Part shown: in pieces, positions 20,850 to 33,295 of the stretch
Layout: each line of letters starts with the position of its first letter
How positions within the stretch are numbered: position 1 is the stretch's first letter
Source of the DNA: Basidiobolus meristosporus CBS 931.73
Taxonomy: Eukaryota > Basidiobolomycota > Basidiobolomycetes > Basidiobolales > Basidiobolaceae
Direction: 5' to 3'
NCBI GenBank assembly: GCA_002104905.1
Contig: MCFE01000141.1
Location: forward strand, 1-64,000
DNA: 64,000 nt
Notes under the pieces: model-generated
The model's database searches: none
What the model saw: the letters and a program-made list of their open reading frames with translations, nothing else
What the model was told of the DNA's origin: nothing
Program-made: the position numbers and the translations under genes

Positions 20850-22725
20850 GTTTCCCATCGTTGAGAGTCAGCCATTAGCCACCCTGGATCCTGTGACTTC
20901 CATCACCATCCAACCGATGCTTCTCCAGATCTCGCTAGTGGCTGGAACTGACGTTCGATATGTATAAATACACGCAGCCCTGAGCCTATCCACTTATTAG
21001 TTAGGTGCAGGGGAGCAATCGCTAATCAAAAATGCTCATATTTATTCATGTATGGATTCTTGCAACAAGGCAGTCATTATCACCATATATGAAAGCACCG
21101 ATGACGTCGCTCCCTACTCTGATCAATGCGCCCTTTTTGTGGTCAACGGGAATATGGTCTTGAAGCGCAAGACACCCTCCCTACGTCGACGTCTGCAACC
21201 GTGTAACCCGTGCTGTGCCACCCAAGGGAGGGGATCAGGCAGCTGCGTGGCCATCCACCGTATCCAGAGGACTCCGGATGCCCTCGAATATGCATATGTC
21301 CCGTGATGCCTGTCCAGAGAAGCCAGTGCAGACAAGGCTCCGCTCTATCTGACCCAATATTGCCAACCAGAAAGCTTCCAACCAAGGGGCGGCAAGTATC
21401 ATGCCGAACATCAGGCCTAGCTCCAGCCCCAATCGCCATCACGCTCCTGAGTGGGTAGTCTCCGTTTCACGTGATTCCGCCAGAACAGACCTGAATTGAG
21501 GCAGGGTTGGTTGATGATGATCAGCAACACCAGGCCTACACAGCATCGCACAAGAAGGTTGGCGATGACACCTAAGCCAGCTCTGCTCTTCCATGGAGTG
21601 GAGGGGAGTGGTGTTGAGTAAGCTCGCGCTCAAAGCAGCGAAGCCCCTTCAAGCCTGGTCTCCTGATGAATAAAGCTCAAGAGCATGGATGATGCATGGG
21701 GTTTCACTGCCGGGCCAACCGACCAATTCACTTCCCCCGATGGTGGTCGATGAGCATATATTCGAGTGCGGCTCATTTGACCAACACCATGTTTGGATGA
21801 ATTAGTCATTCCCCTTCCAAATCGGACACATGAACGACAACCGTTTCGCGAGCGCTGATTTGCGCGCTGGATGGTGCGGGCGGCAGGGATTGGCTGGTGG
21901 GATGGTATCCTGCGGCATAATGATCGGATTTTGGGCAGCCTGATGAGGGCTAATTCCGAAACCAGCATAGTTATTCCAGAGCAACCAGATTCGCCTGGTC
22001 TGGCCTTTGTGGGTGCTGGTGCTGGTGGCAAATGCCGAGTGTTACTCGGGGGAGTTTGCAGTGGAGAATCATTAAACATCACTTTAAGGCCGGGCTATAT
22101 AATTATACTGCCCACCAAAAGGGGGCTTGAGCTCGATTCTACTGGCTGGGAAGGGCATGATGTAGGACACAATAATTTGCTGATAAATATGGCTCTTATT
22201 AAGATTTATGAAGATGTTCACAAACAATCCAAATGTCAGTTGTACCATCGTAGGACTAAATAATAGTAGTTTGGCCATATGATTTCAAGGATGAGCCCAA
22301 TTAAGGGGCGGGGGCAAGTTTCTGAGCAGATATGTAGGATATTTGCAATTTCGTGCGTATTGACAGATGATCCTATATTTGTCAAGCTAACGGGGCTTCT
22401 GTTCTTTCCTGAGTGTTAGCAAGCCTAGACAACCTGCTCTATTTCTCTTTTCTAACGCCCAGCCCTAATTCCACCCAAGTTTCCCTTGTAACTTCTGTCC
22501 GGTGATCCCACCTCCCTCAATTGGCCCAACCCACCTTTCATCCGTATCGCTCCAGCTAAAGTAAGGGTGTGTCCCGCTATCCGTTTTCCTGTTCTCTGCC
22601 TCACTCCAGTTACGCAAGTGAGGAAGTAGATACGCAAGCGATATACATATTGGTTTGTACCCTGTTGCCTGTTTCTGCATGCCACGGCCCGTGTTCACCT
22701 TGTGTTTTCCTTGGTTCGAACTAGA
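20850..22725. other. Intergenic, possible small gene at 21052
   Basis: A plus-strand TATAAATA at about 20,960 is followed by an 84-codon ORF (21,052-21,306) with a plausible N-terminal half but no recognisable family; an upstream out-of-frame ATG weakens it. Larger ORFs on both strands at 21,630-22,263 overlap each other and show no domain. I assign no gene here. Confidence 0.35.
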
Positions 22726-25700
22726 ATGTCTGCCACTGCTAATCGTCGAAGTATATTAATGAATGGCCTTACCTATGATCAGACCACCCGGAACCTTGCC
22801 CGCACGGTTACGCTTGCTGCGGCGCAGGGTCTCCCCGTAAGTGGACAAGAGATTGGTTCTGGCTCTCGCGAGAGCCGTAGGTACTCGGTGACGGCTCTTT
22901 ATTCCATGGCTGCTGAGCAGGATGTTGAAGTAGAAGATGACTTATCAAAAGGTATTCGGCCGCTGTCCATGGACCCTCCACCCTGCCGCTAACCCTGTTT
23001 CGACACAGCACAGAAACGTTTGAGACAATTGAAGTCCAGCATTTCCTCCCTGTCTAAAAAGAACTTCACGCTGGAGCGTGATGTCAGATATCTTGACGGT
23101 AGAATCGCCCTTCTCATTCAGAATCATATGGCCTTGGAGGATGTGAAAGTATACGCCCCTCCCCTTGCATTGTCTATGTTAATGCGCCATAACTCACGTC
23201 GTGGCTATAGGAAGTGACATCCCATCTCGATGACGATGAGATAACGGACGGAGCATTTCCGGACGATCGTAAGATGCAGGTAACTGTTAGATCCCGATAT
23301 ACACAGCGACGTGGGAACCGAGACTAAGCCAAATTGTGTATCTCAGCAATATGGCGGGCTTTTCTTCTTGCTACAAACGGAACCACGACATGTTGCCACC
23401 CTGGTTCGTCTGGTCAGCCTAAGTGAGATCGACACGCTGTTGCAAACGGTAATGTTCACCCTGTACGGAAACCAGTACGAATCTAGGGAAGAGCATCTGC
23501 TGCTCACAATGTTCCAGGTGGGTTTATCATTTAGAGGCTCTTCGCTGAGCCACGGTCACTAACTAGATGTCTGTATTGGCTAGTCCGTGTTGGCCAACCA
23601 ATTTGATAACGCCACCGACTTCGGAGGGCTGCTGAGAGCCAACACCCCTGTGTCCAGAATGATGAACACTTACACCAGGTACCCCTCTCTCAGATTAGCT
23701 ATCGCCAACCCCCGACATACTGAATGCGTGGTTGTAGACGTGGTCCTGGCCAATCATACCTCAAAACCGTTCTGTCAGACTGTATCAGCAACGTGATCAA
23801 GGACAGAGACCGTAACCTGGAGATCAACCCTCTCAAAGTAGGGCTTTGTTGTGGTTCTTCCTCGTCCCGCACCATACTTACTTGGTTCATAGGTGTATGA
23901 GCAAATCATCTCTGACCTGGAGGACAAGGGCCTTCCAGTAGACTTACCTCGCGGCATATCTGCCGAAGAAGCCCAGGCCCACCCACAGGTTCAGGCGATG
24001 CTTGCACCGAGAACAGAGGACCTGATGGAGATCGCCAACATGTTTCTGACGACCATTATAGAGTCCATCGATTCAGTGCCATACGGGATACGCTGGATAT
24101 GTAAACAGATCCGATCCTTGACCAAGGTACCTTGGATGTGCCAATCCACGCGACATTGTCGATCTCGTCTCGAGTGTGTTGGTAACCCGTGCTTTTCAGA
24201 GAAAATACCCGGATGCTTCTGACATGAGCATCTGCTCACTTATCGGCGGCTTCTTCTTTTTACGTTTCCTGAATCCTGCCATCGTCACCCCTCAGGCCTA
24301 CATGCTGATCGAAAAGAACCCATCGAAGCACCCCCGCCGAACCTTGACACTGGTAATGTACACCGTAACCATGGCCATGGCCATTGCTTTTGCCTAGCAA
24401 CCGCCCCTTACACGCACGTCTACTAGGTCGCAAAAATGTTGCAGAATCTAGCCAACAAGCCATCCTACGCCAAGGAGGCCTACATGATGATACTTAACCC
24501 ATTTGTTGAAGGGAACAAAACCCGTATCAACAACTTCCTGAATGAGCTCTGTGAAGTTGGAGATTTCTATGAATCCCTTGAGGTTTGCCTGATGCACACG
24601 AATGCTTGGAGACCCGTCTGCTAACCATAACTCCCCTTCTAGATGGACCAATATATGGCCCTGTCGAAGAAAGACCTGTCCCTGAATATCACTCTCAACG
24701 AGGTTTACAGTACGCACGCACTGTTGTTGAAGCATCAGGCAGTTCTGGTAACAAGTGGATTACGCCTGGGGATGTCTGCGTGAGCGTGGCTAACCCGTCG
24801 CCTTTTAGTGCCCGAACGATAAGCAATATCTGAAGATGTCCCTCGACGAGTTGGGCCCTGCCCCGCCACAAGTCCCACGCAACGAAAACTGCTCCATCGA
24901 ATTGCCCCTGTTTAGTCGTTGGGAGACCCCAATCAATGGTAACATACTCTGTCATCTCTACAAGCCCACCAGCAACTAATCTTAAAACGACCCCTAGATG
25001 CGGAGGGAGTCACCGGGTCTGGTGCTATCACCCAGAACGACATCTTATACATGGAGGCGAAGTCCTTGCTGGTCCAACTGGTTCGTAGCTTGCCTCGTCT
25101 TGCTGATAAGCCGGTCACTTCCCTGGTGGACATCGCGGAAAAAGCGGCAACAAGCAAGGACAGCAGTCTGGTACGCAAAGGGATCAAGGTCAAGGAGATG
25201 CTGAATGAGCTGGTAGCTCTTGGTGTCATCGACTCGAAGGACAATTTCGCCCTCATGACCCAGGAGGTGAACCAGGTAAGTGGATTTGCCCGTGATACAC
25301 CTCGCGAGTAATCGTTGACTCGACCCAAACTGTTTATCAAGGAACTGGTTCATCTGGGCAATATACGGGAGAAGGTGCTGCAGGAGGCGAAGTCCCTCGA
25401 GAATGTTTACAAGACCATTTGTGACCACAACAACTACCTGCGTATGCAACTCGAATCGTACAAGGCGTACCTGCAAAATGTTCGAATGCAGTCTGGAGGA
25501 AAGAAGGAGAAGTCGAAGGTCCACATCCCTGGGCCCATCAAGTTCAGCCATAGCCATCTCGAACGGGACGGAGTTATCGTGGAATGTAACGTCCCGGAAA
25601 ATAGGTACCCCGTCTCACCCCACAACCACCACCACCACCCGGTCCTCCTCGCTAACCAACCTTGCTCCAGGCGAAACAACATCTTCTTCAACATTCAGTC

Positions 25701-26045
25701 CCCAGTGCCTGGCACCTTCATCATCGCCCTACATTACAAAGGTAAACCTTACCCTACCCCACCCCAATCCCTCCCCACCCTCAACGCCTTTCCTAATCGC
25801 CCTCGAACCAGGCCGCGAAAAGCCCATCCTAGAGATGGATCTCAAGTTGGACGACCTATTGGAGAAGGTATGTCGTGGCTAGCTTCAACAACCGAATCGA
25901 GCCAGCGGCCACTAACCTCCCCTCCCTCCTTCCCCTCTCTCTTTCGTAGCAACAAGACAACATTCATACCTTGGACCTTGAATACGTCCAGCTGAACGTG
26001 GGCAAGCTACTTAACCTGTTGAACAAGAACTTCAACAAACGATAA
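22726..26045 (+). CDS. Ras GTPase-activating protein, S. pombe Gap1/Sar1 type
   Basis: Stimulates GTP hydrolysis by Ras and so switches Ras signalling off at the membrane. Sixteen exons: 22726-22951, 23009-23148, 23211-23279, 23347-23517, 23584-23678, 23738-23837, 23893-24126, 24200-24352, 24427-24582, 24643-24747, 24809-24938, 24998-25275, 25342-25604, 25671-25741, 25812-25867, 25950-26045. They encode 780 residues, close to S. pombe Gap1 (766). A Ser-rich N-terminus and a short coiled coil (about 75-120) precede the RasGAP domain (about 195-420), which has the LLRANTP loop with arginine-finger candidate Arg220 and the FLRFLNPA motif with Arg367. The C-terminal RasGAP_C domain shared with IQGAPs spans about 590-740. 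No calponin-homology or IQ motifs are present, so it is not an IQGAP. All junctions are GT..AG with introns of 53-82 bp and keep the frame. It is the last intact gene before the transposon block. Confidence 0.92.
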
Positions 26046-26077
26046 ACCCTCGGTCACGCCGCGAAGGAGATCGCCGC

Positions 26078-26330
26078 TTGTTTGGCACTGGGTTATCCCC
26101 GTCCCCATCCCCATCCCCATCCCTACTCCCATTCCCACTTCCAATTCCATCCCATTCCCATTTCAACTCCCACTCTCCCTCTCCCTCTCTCTCTTCCACC
26201 CACCACGACCTACATCCTTTCGCCCACATCCACCCAATCTCCATTCGAGCGGTTCTGGTCGTACACTATTCCCCCTCCCCTTCCCTCCCCTTCCTTTCCT
26301 TTCCCTTCTCCCCCCCCCCCCAAGTAGCTG
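26078..26330 (+). repeat. Pyrimidine-rich low-complexity tract with CCCCAT repeats
   Basis: Immediately behind the RasGAP stop, the plus strand is almost purely C/T for about 250 bp. It has three to four CCCCAT units at about 26,096-26,122, then CTCCCT/TTCC runs and a run of ten or more C. ORFs through it are composition artefacts. Confidence 0.75.
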
Positions 26331-27584
26331 CGCTTTTTAATCTTGCTTTCTTTAATCCCCTAATAATTTAACGCTGAAACCCAATTAAATATCTCTGGTA
26401 ACCGGTAAACCACCTGCGCCTCATCCATCACTCCCACCTCCCCTCCCTACAGTCCACACATCTAGGATTAGGGTTATCTACCCAACATCTCCAGGTCCTT
26501 GGGTTAGGTAGGACCTGACTAAACCCATTGACTCCGGATTTGATCAATGGGGTGGGTGATTTGCAGCCATGGTCTACCGATGTGGGGGAGGGGTGTTCCA
26601 GTAGGCTTGGGCCAATCCACAGAACTGGTCATGTCCCACAAGTTTCCGGATTGTTCCTTCCCATCCAAACTGGCCCAGGCTTTTCCTGTCATCCGCTGGG
26701 GCCTTTCTTACTTCCGCATCATCGGTTCTCAGTGGCCATATACCTTTGGATCCCTTGCTGTTAAAATACATTGCCCTCAATCTGAAGCTCTGACACCACT
26801 GTGCTCACACTTGTCCAAGACAAATCGATCCAGGAGTCTGCCAAATACCTTACCTCCCTGCTTGCCAGACCACTGTGTGCGGGATGTCCACTACTCCCAT
26901 GGGTGTTCCGCGCACAATCTGAACCAAAAAATCCTCTCGCCTCCTGCTTATTGACCTCGACAAATGCACACGTCTGCCACAATCAGCACACTTCTTAGCA
27001 CCAGAGCTTTGCAGCTTCTCGGTGGAACACTTGCAAGGTTGCCATATGCCTTGGATTGCCGGTAACATACACATCTTGCAAACATATGCTTGGCGGCTAC
27101 CACTCTTGCCATGAGTACCCACTGAGTATCTGCAAGATACTTCTCTGTACTTGGCCAGTGTGCTCCTTCTCCTTGCTGGATTCAGGTTCCTCTCATTGGT
27201 ATGCCCCCCCTCCTTTTTTGTGCAAATTCCAAATCAACAGGTGTGGAAGGTGGCTTGCACCAAGGTGACCCCTGGAATACTGGGGTAAAGTTGTCCTAAT
27301 CCAGAATTGGCTCTTTGTGGAGTGAAGCCTGCTCTTGTCCCACTCAACTTGTTTCCTATACATTGGGGCTGCTTTGCTTCTCAGCACCAAAGGCACAGGT
27401 GTCTCCATGAGTCTGTCTGTGCTCATTGTCTTCCAACTCTTCCTGCAAGCCCTCTGTAGGTCAACTCATGGCATCCATGACATACTTGAATGTAAAATTG
27501 TTGGTGAGATATTTGGATATGGTGGTGCCGGTAACTTACCACTTCTTCCTGTTCCCCACACCTCTGCCTCATAGGAAACTCCAA
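26331..27584. other. Transition zone between gene space and transposon block
   Basis: CpG is still common to about 27.0 kb and then almost vanishes. No gene recognised. Reverse-strand fragments at 26,850-27,426 look like a decayed coding sequence, possibly transposon-derived, but I cannot name it. Confidence 0.4.
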
Positions 27585-27940
27585 AAAGTGAAGCACAGTA
27601 CTCTACATTGCAAGAGTTTTGGTGATATTGGAAGTGGTTGAGAGAGCAAGTGGATAATGTGGGTCTTGTTGTCAGAGTGTTGGAGATGTTGGAAGTGATC
27701 AGGAGAGCAAGTAGATTATGTGGTTTTCACTTGGCAGATACTTTTCAGTATCTAGAAATCTGCTTCACTGCCACAATTCTACCATATCCATAGCTCTGAT
27801 TATGCTGGCTGACAGCTCCCACTGAAGATGAGATATCTGCACATGCACCTAGCATGTGGTACATCAGACTGCTGACCACAGAGTGGTAGAGAAAGTCTGG
27901 GCTTTCAGATGGTACCAAGCCGCAGGTATGAAGATAGATA
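27585..27940 (-). mobile_element. Copia fragment: RNase H region and LTR end, reverse strand
   Basis: The reverse complement matches the 3' part of copia pol (compare 49,800-49,980) at 27,735-27,940. At 27,585-27,730 it matches two truncated tandem copies of the copia LTR end. Rearranged and dead. Confidence 0.7.
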
Positions 27941-27942
27941 AC

Positions 27943-30830
27943 TGTTGCAAAATTTGCAATTCCACCTATAAATTCACCTAACTTGGTCACTTTTATCAGT
28001 ACCCACAAGTCCTGGAAAATACCAACCAAATTCCTTGTTGGGATTTACTAGGAAGGTAATCACCAGAACATCAGGTGCCCAGAACATGAAACTTCTCAGG
28101 TGGTTCAAGTAGCCCCAAACTTTGCACACCTACTCTTGGGACCTTCCCATATATATTCCACATGTTTATTTTGCCATGACCATGTGAAAGTACATATACT
28201 ACTTTTACATCCAATAAAATCATTAAGTGAAAACCACCTGATCTACTTGTTCTCCCAATCACTTCCAATACCTCCAAGTCTCTTGCAACAAGTTATGAGC
28301 CCCAAGCTGTCACCCACTGCAATGTTTACTACTGTATCACTGGAATATTTTCCCTGGCTGAAAAGTTGGTTGGATCCAATTAACAAGTATGGAAAGTGAA
28401 GAAGAAGATGCTGCTACAAGAAAGCGGCTTATGGGATATTGTCATGGGAGAAGAATGCTGTTCCAAAAATGTGGGAGAGGAAACCTTGAAGTACCAGAAG
28501 AAAGAACAAAGTGCCTTCAACTGCATTTGCCTCAATGTTGAAGTCAAGTTGCTAATTCAATGCTCAGGAGCAAAATGGGCCAAGAATGCCTGAAAGGCAC
28601 TGGAAGGCACCTACCAGTCATGCACAGCTGTTAAGAAATGAATCTTAGACAAAGATTCTTCACTACCAAAATGCTGCCAGGAGAAGAAATGAAAAATTTG
28701 ATAAACAGAATCACCTTGCTGGTGATGAGACAGAATCTCTGGGTGTACCAACTTCTGATGAAGATGTGATAGTTGTCACCCTGAATAGCTTGACTGACCA
28801 GCTTTAGGGCCTTGTATCAGCCCTTGAGTCCAGAACTGAAGATTTGACCTTAAATTATGTATATGGAAGGATCATGGGTGAAGAATTAAGAAAATAAAGC
28901 AACAATAAGAGGGAAAAAGAGACTGCTTTAATAAGCAACAATAACCAGCAAAGGAAGTACTCAAGCCCCTTTAAAGGCAACAGTAACCTGTTTTGCAAAT
29001 ACTGCAACAGGATGGATACACATCAGGCCAGTGCCTGAAAAAGAGTGATAATCAGCAGACACAGCCTGAAAATAGAAATGCTACAACAACTGAAGATAGG
29101 CTATCCATATCAGCACTAAATATGAGCACAAACAAGGACTCTCCAACACAATATATTGACTGTGGAGCATTTTGACATTATACAAACCAAACAGAACTTT
29201 TTACCTAATATGAAGAAATTCCAATTGAGAAGGTTTTCATGGGTGACAATGGAACACTTGATGCAGTTGGAGAAGGAACTATCCAAGTAGATTTTAGAAG
29301 CAGTGAAGGAAGTAAAACACCTATACTCACAGAAGAACTGTACATACAAGTAATAGACAAGAACCTACTATCTGTGAGTATGGCCACAGCAGAAGGACTC
29401 AGTTTCATCTTTGGCAATTGTGGATGCAGGATCTCTGATCAAGATAGTGCCCATATAGCTTTGGGTATAAGAGATCAGAATCTACACAAGTTGGCTCATA
29501 GTCCCTCATTTATGGTAGCCAATATAAGTAAATCAAATGAAGAAACACCAATACTTTGGTAGAGGAGATCTTGATGTATCAGTTTTAATTATTTGTGCAA
29601 AATGATCATAGATCAGCTAATTTTTAGAGTAGAATTGATCCCCCAGCTAATTTGGAGCACAGTGAATCAGGCATATGTGGGAAGCAAGCCAGACAACCTT
29701 TCTTGAGCTTGAGGCTAATCAAAACCAAGAGAAGATTAGATCTAACTCACTCAGATCTGTGTGGACCTATGCAGGATTTACCCTAAGCAGGATGCAGTAT
29801 TTAATCACTCAGATTGATGTTTATACAAGCTACAAATGGGTCTACTTCATGGAAAAAGGAAGAAGCTCTGTTTATGTTTAGGTAGCTTAAAGCCATGGTG
29901 GAGAGAGAGACCAGTGAGAAAAATCAAAAAAGGTGCTGTCACCATGGTGGAAAATAGACCTCAAAACTCTTCATCCACTTCTGCAAAATTCATGGGATAA
30001 AGCAAAATACTACTGTACTCTACTCTCCAGAGCAGAACAGAGTGGCAGAACTTGCAAATAGAGCAATGACCGATAAAGCAGGATCCATGATCTGTGATCA
30101 TAGATATCCCAGGATATTTGGGTGGAATCAGTTCCCACAGATGAATGCCTTAGAAATAGGAGTCATAACAGAGTACTCTGGGATTCAACCTCAATTGAGG
30201 CATGATATAGGCACAGACCAAGTGCAAATATTTAAATGTACTTGGGTTTCCAGCATCTGCCAATTATCAGACTGGATATCAGTCAAAATTACACCCAAAG
30301 TATGTGAAAAGCATGTTCTTAGGTTACTGTAATGAGAATAAAGCATACAGACCTTACAATACCAAAGCAACAAAGCTGATTAAGTCCAGGGATATGTTGT
30401 CTGATGTAAATTCAAAATATCCACAAAATGTGACATTAGATTATGACAAAAATCTGATTCCAAGTTCAGCAAGGGGCAAGATCAATTTGGAGTAAAAACA
30501 ATGAATATCTCTCAACTCCAGAGGACTCCATAACTGTGAATCAGCCTGAATCAGCACCTAGGAATATCCCAGAAGTAATTGTTTCAGTATTACAAACTAG
30601 CAGATCCAGCAGGACCAGAAATAGCCTCAATCACTCCATCAATCAGGATACCTTACCAATGTACAGTTGGCAGTCTGATGTACTTCATGCTTGGAACATA
30701 TCCAGAAATTTCATTTTTAGAGGGAGTTGTAAGCCAGCATAAGCAGAACTATGGATCTGATCATATTGCAGTAGTTAAGCAGATTTTTAGATATCTAAAA
30801 GGAATTGCTCATACCTGATTAAGGCAATCC
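27943..30830 (+). mobile_element. Degenerate Ty1/copia element A
   Basis: The 5' LTR is 27943-28290 (348 bp, TGTTG..CAACA). Decayed gag (about 28,370-28,900), a zinc-knuckle relic (about 28,985-29,040), protease-like (about 29,130-29,450), GAG-pre-integrase and integrase relics (to about 30,480) follow. After 30,640 the sequence jumps from the start of the reverse transcriptase to the RNase H region, so most of the RT is deleted. Stops and frameshifts occur throughout; no functional protein remains. Confidence 0.8.
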
Positions 30831-30849
30831 TAGCAGGATTTAGAATAGG

Positions 30850-31123
30850 ATTGAGAGAATAACTGAACAAGCTCCTAGTTGGGACTTAGAATATTTTAAC
30901 CAAAATATCAGGTATCCAGAGTATGAAAATTGGACAGCTTCTCTAGATAGCCCAAACTTTGCACAGATGATCTTGGGACCTTTATGAGCCTATTCTACTT
31001 GCTTGCTGTGCCAGGATTATAAATGTATAAATACTATTTGATATTCAACATATCATTAGGTGAAAACCACATAATCTACTTGTACTCCCAATTATTTCCA
31101 ACAGCTCCAAGACTATTACAACA
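30850..31123 (+). mobile_element. Partial copia LTR, 5' end of element B
   Basis: Matches the last ~270 bp of the 348-bp copia LTR and ends in ACAACA directly before the internal region of element B. The outer LTR end is missing. Confidence 0.7.
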
Positions 31124-31768
31124 TGTAATGAGCCTCAAGCTTTCACTCTCTGCAGTCTCTATCACTATAACCATAATTTGCTCTGCAGAAATGTTGGATG
31201 AATCTCACTATCAAGTGTGAAAGGTGAAGATGGATATGCTGTTACAAGAAAGAGGTCTTTGGGATACTGTCATGATAGAAGAATGCCATCCTAACGGTGT
31301 GCAAGAGGAAGCCTTAAAGTACCAGATGAAAGAACAAAGTGCCTTTTACTGCTTTGGCCTCAATGTCAAAGGCAAGCTTCTAATGCAATGCTCTAGAGTA
31401 ACAACACCAAAGAATGCCTGTAAGGCATTGGAAGATACCTACCAGTCATGCTCAGCTTCTAAGAAATGTATCTCAGACAAATATTCTTCAATACCAAGAT
31501 GCTGCCAGGAGTAGAAATGAAAAATCTGACTAATAGAATTACTCTGGTTATGGATGAGATGGAATCTATGGGTATACCAACCACCAATTGGAATGTGATA
31601 TTTACCATCCGGAATAGCCTGTAAGACAAGTTTCAAGGCCATGCATCAGCCTCAGAGCTCATAACCAAAGATTTGACCTTTAATTATGTATATAGAAGGC
31701 TCCTGGATGAAGAATTAAGAAAATCAAGCAACAATACGAGGGAAGAAGAAAGCACTTTAATATGTAAT

Positions 31769-33295
31769 AGACTTGTTCCATTGGATTGTGCCACATTGAG
31801 CCATGAGTGCCAAATGATGCCTTAGTGTGCCAGGGAGGCCAAGTGAGCCTATACTTGGCCACAGAGTGTGAAACATAGCTCTGCATCTTCATGCAAAGCC
31901 GCTGTGGTAGGGTAAACATATCTCCCACAGACAAGTTTATTCATATAGTCATTATGATATACTTATCCATATTTTATCTTATCAGTATTATCCCATTCTT
32001 CTTTTGCCCATATTATCAATATTATCCCCATATGATGTTTACCCTGATTGGTTATTAGCATTAGTTATCCCAGATGTTATTCAGCTTTGTGATCAGTAGA
32101 TGTATCTATATAAGGCAAGTACCTACGTCAGTACCTGTGACACATGACCTAGGTCTGTGTTACCATCCCTACCATTTCAATACCATATATGATATATCTA
32201 TGTTGCACAGGTTTCAGACTACTGATTCCTGATTGGTTGAGAGTGCTGTGCCTTTTAGAACCTTCCAGGACATTCTTGGCATATTTTTAGCTCATAGTGA
32301 TGTCATCAAGAATTCCACTGATATCTAGAATCTTCTAGAACCTTGTCATTAGTAATCACTTGGCAATCAGGAAAGGTATTTAAGGGAAAGCAATCCCTCA
32401 TCAATAAATCATCCCTTCTATCAGTAACACTTCTACCTTATTGATTAGCAGTTGATCACTGCACCTGCCTTCAACAGTGCATCTCAGACCTGCCATCAAG
32501 GAGCTTTTCAGGGTAGTGCACAAGACACACAGAGGCCTTTGGAGACACCTGGAGCACCTAGGAAGCTAGAGAAGCAGGAGCTTTTACCATAGTGACATAT
32601 TGACAAAGACACCAGCAGTTTAGACACAGAGGTTATTGCACCCATCAGACACCTCACACACCTTGATTTGTGTAGCTTCTCCCAGGAGTACCTCTACACC
32701 ACCACACCGCCCCTGTGTTTCACCCATTGTACTGGAGAAAGTCCATTTTTTGACCTTTATTGGATCAATGTTGTGCAGTATGTGTAAGAGCACAAAGGAA
32801 ATGAAGACATGTATCTGGTACTAAATACCCATGGCACTCCAAGTCTAGCTCCTGTGGCTTGTATCATGTCACAAAAATGCATGGCACTATCTTGGTCCAC
32901 TGGTACAATATTTATATATTAGCCCTAAAGTAATATCTATACAAATCACTTATAGTGCCATATAGTACTAGTGGACCAAGATAGTGCCATGCATTTTTGT
33001 GACATAAAACAAGCCACAGGAGCTAGATTCAGAGTGCCATGGGTATTGAGTACTAGATGCATGTCTTCAGCCTTCTGTGCTCCTACATGGCTTGCAAAAC
33101 ATTCATCCAAAAAAAAAAGTCAAAAATGGATTTTCTCCAGCACAATGGGTGAAACTCAGGGGCCACCTTGCATGAAGATGAAGAGCTATGTTTCACACTC
33201 TGCAGCCAAGTTTAGGTCTGCTATGCCTTTCTGGCATGCAATGGCACTATTTGGCACTCATGGCTCAATGTGGGACTATCCAACAGAACAAGTCT
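31769..33295. mobile_element. Foldback element F1 (interrupted by a gypsy-type LTR)
   Basis: Long inverted-repeat element starting AGACTTG and ending CAAGTCT, flanked by AAT on both sides (31766-31768 and 33296-33298). The related copia sequence at 46,937-46,980 shows the empty site with one AAT. Without the inner LTR and its duplicated CCGC it is about 720 bp. The arms are complementary and crowded with AGTGCCA/TGGCACT. Confidence 0.85.
31903..32706 (+). mobile_element. Solo LTR, short relative of the 1,071-bp LTR family
   Basis: 804 bp, TGTGGTAGGG..CACCACA, flanked by the 4-bp duplication CCGC (31899-31902, 32707-32710). Its middle and right parts align with the LTRs at 45,852 and 53,230. 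It sits inside foldback F1, which sits inside copia B. Confidence 0.8.

Noticed and set aside
22726-26045. IQGAP identity for the RasGAP gene
   Set aside because: It shares the RasGAP and RasGAP_C domains with IQGAPs but lacks calponin-homology and IQ motifs, and the size fits Gap1.
26460-26510. Telomere-like TTAGGG words near the end of gene space (also near 15,860)
   Set aside because: Only one to one and a half units each, not an array; expected by chance.
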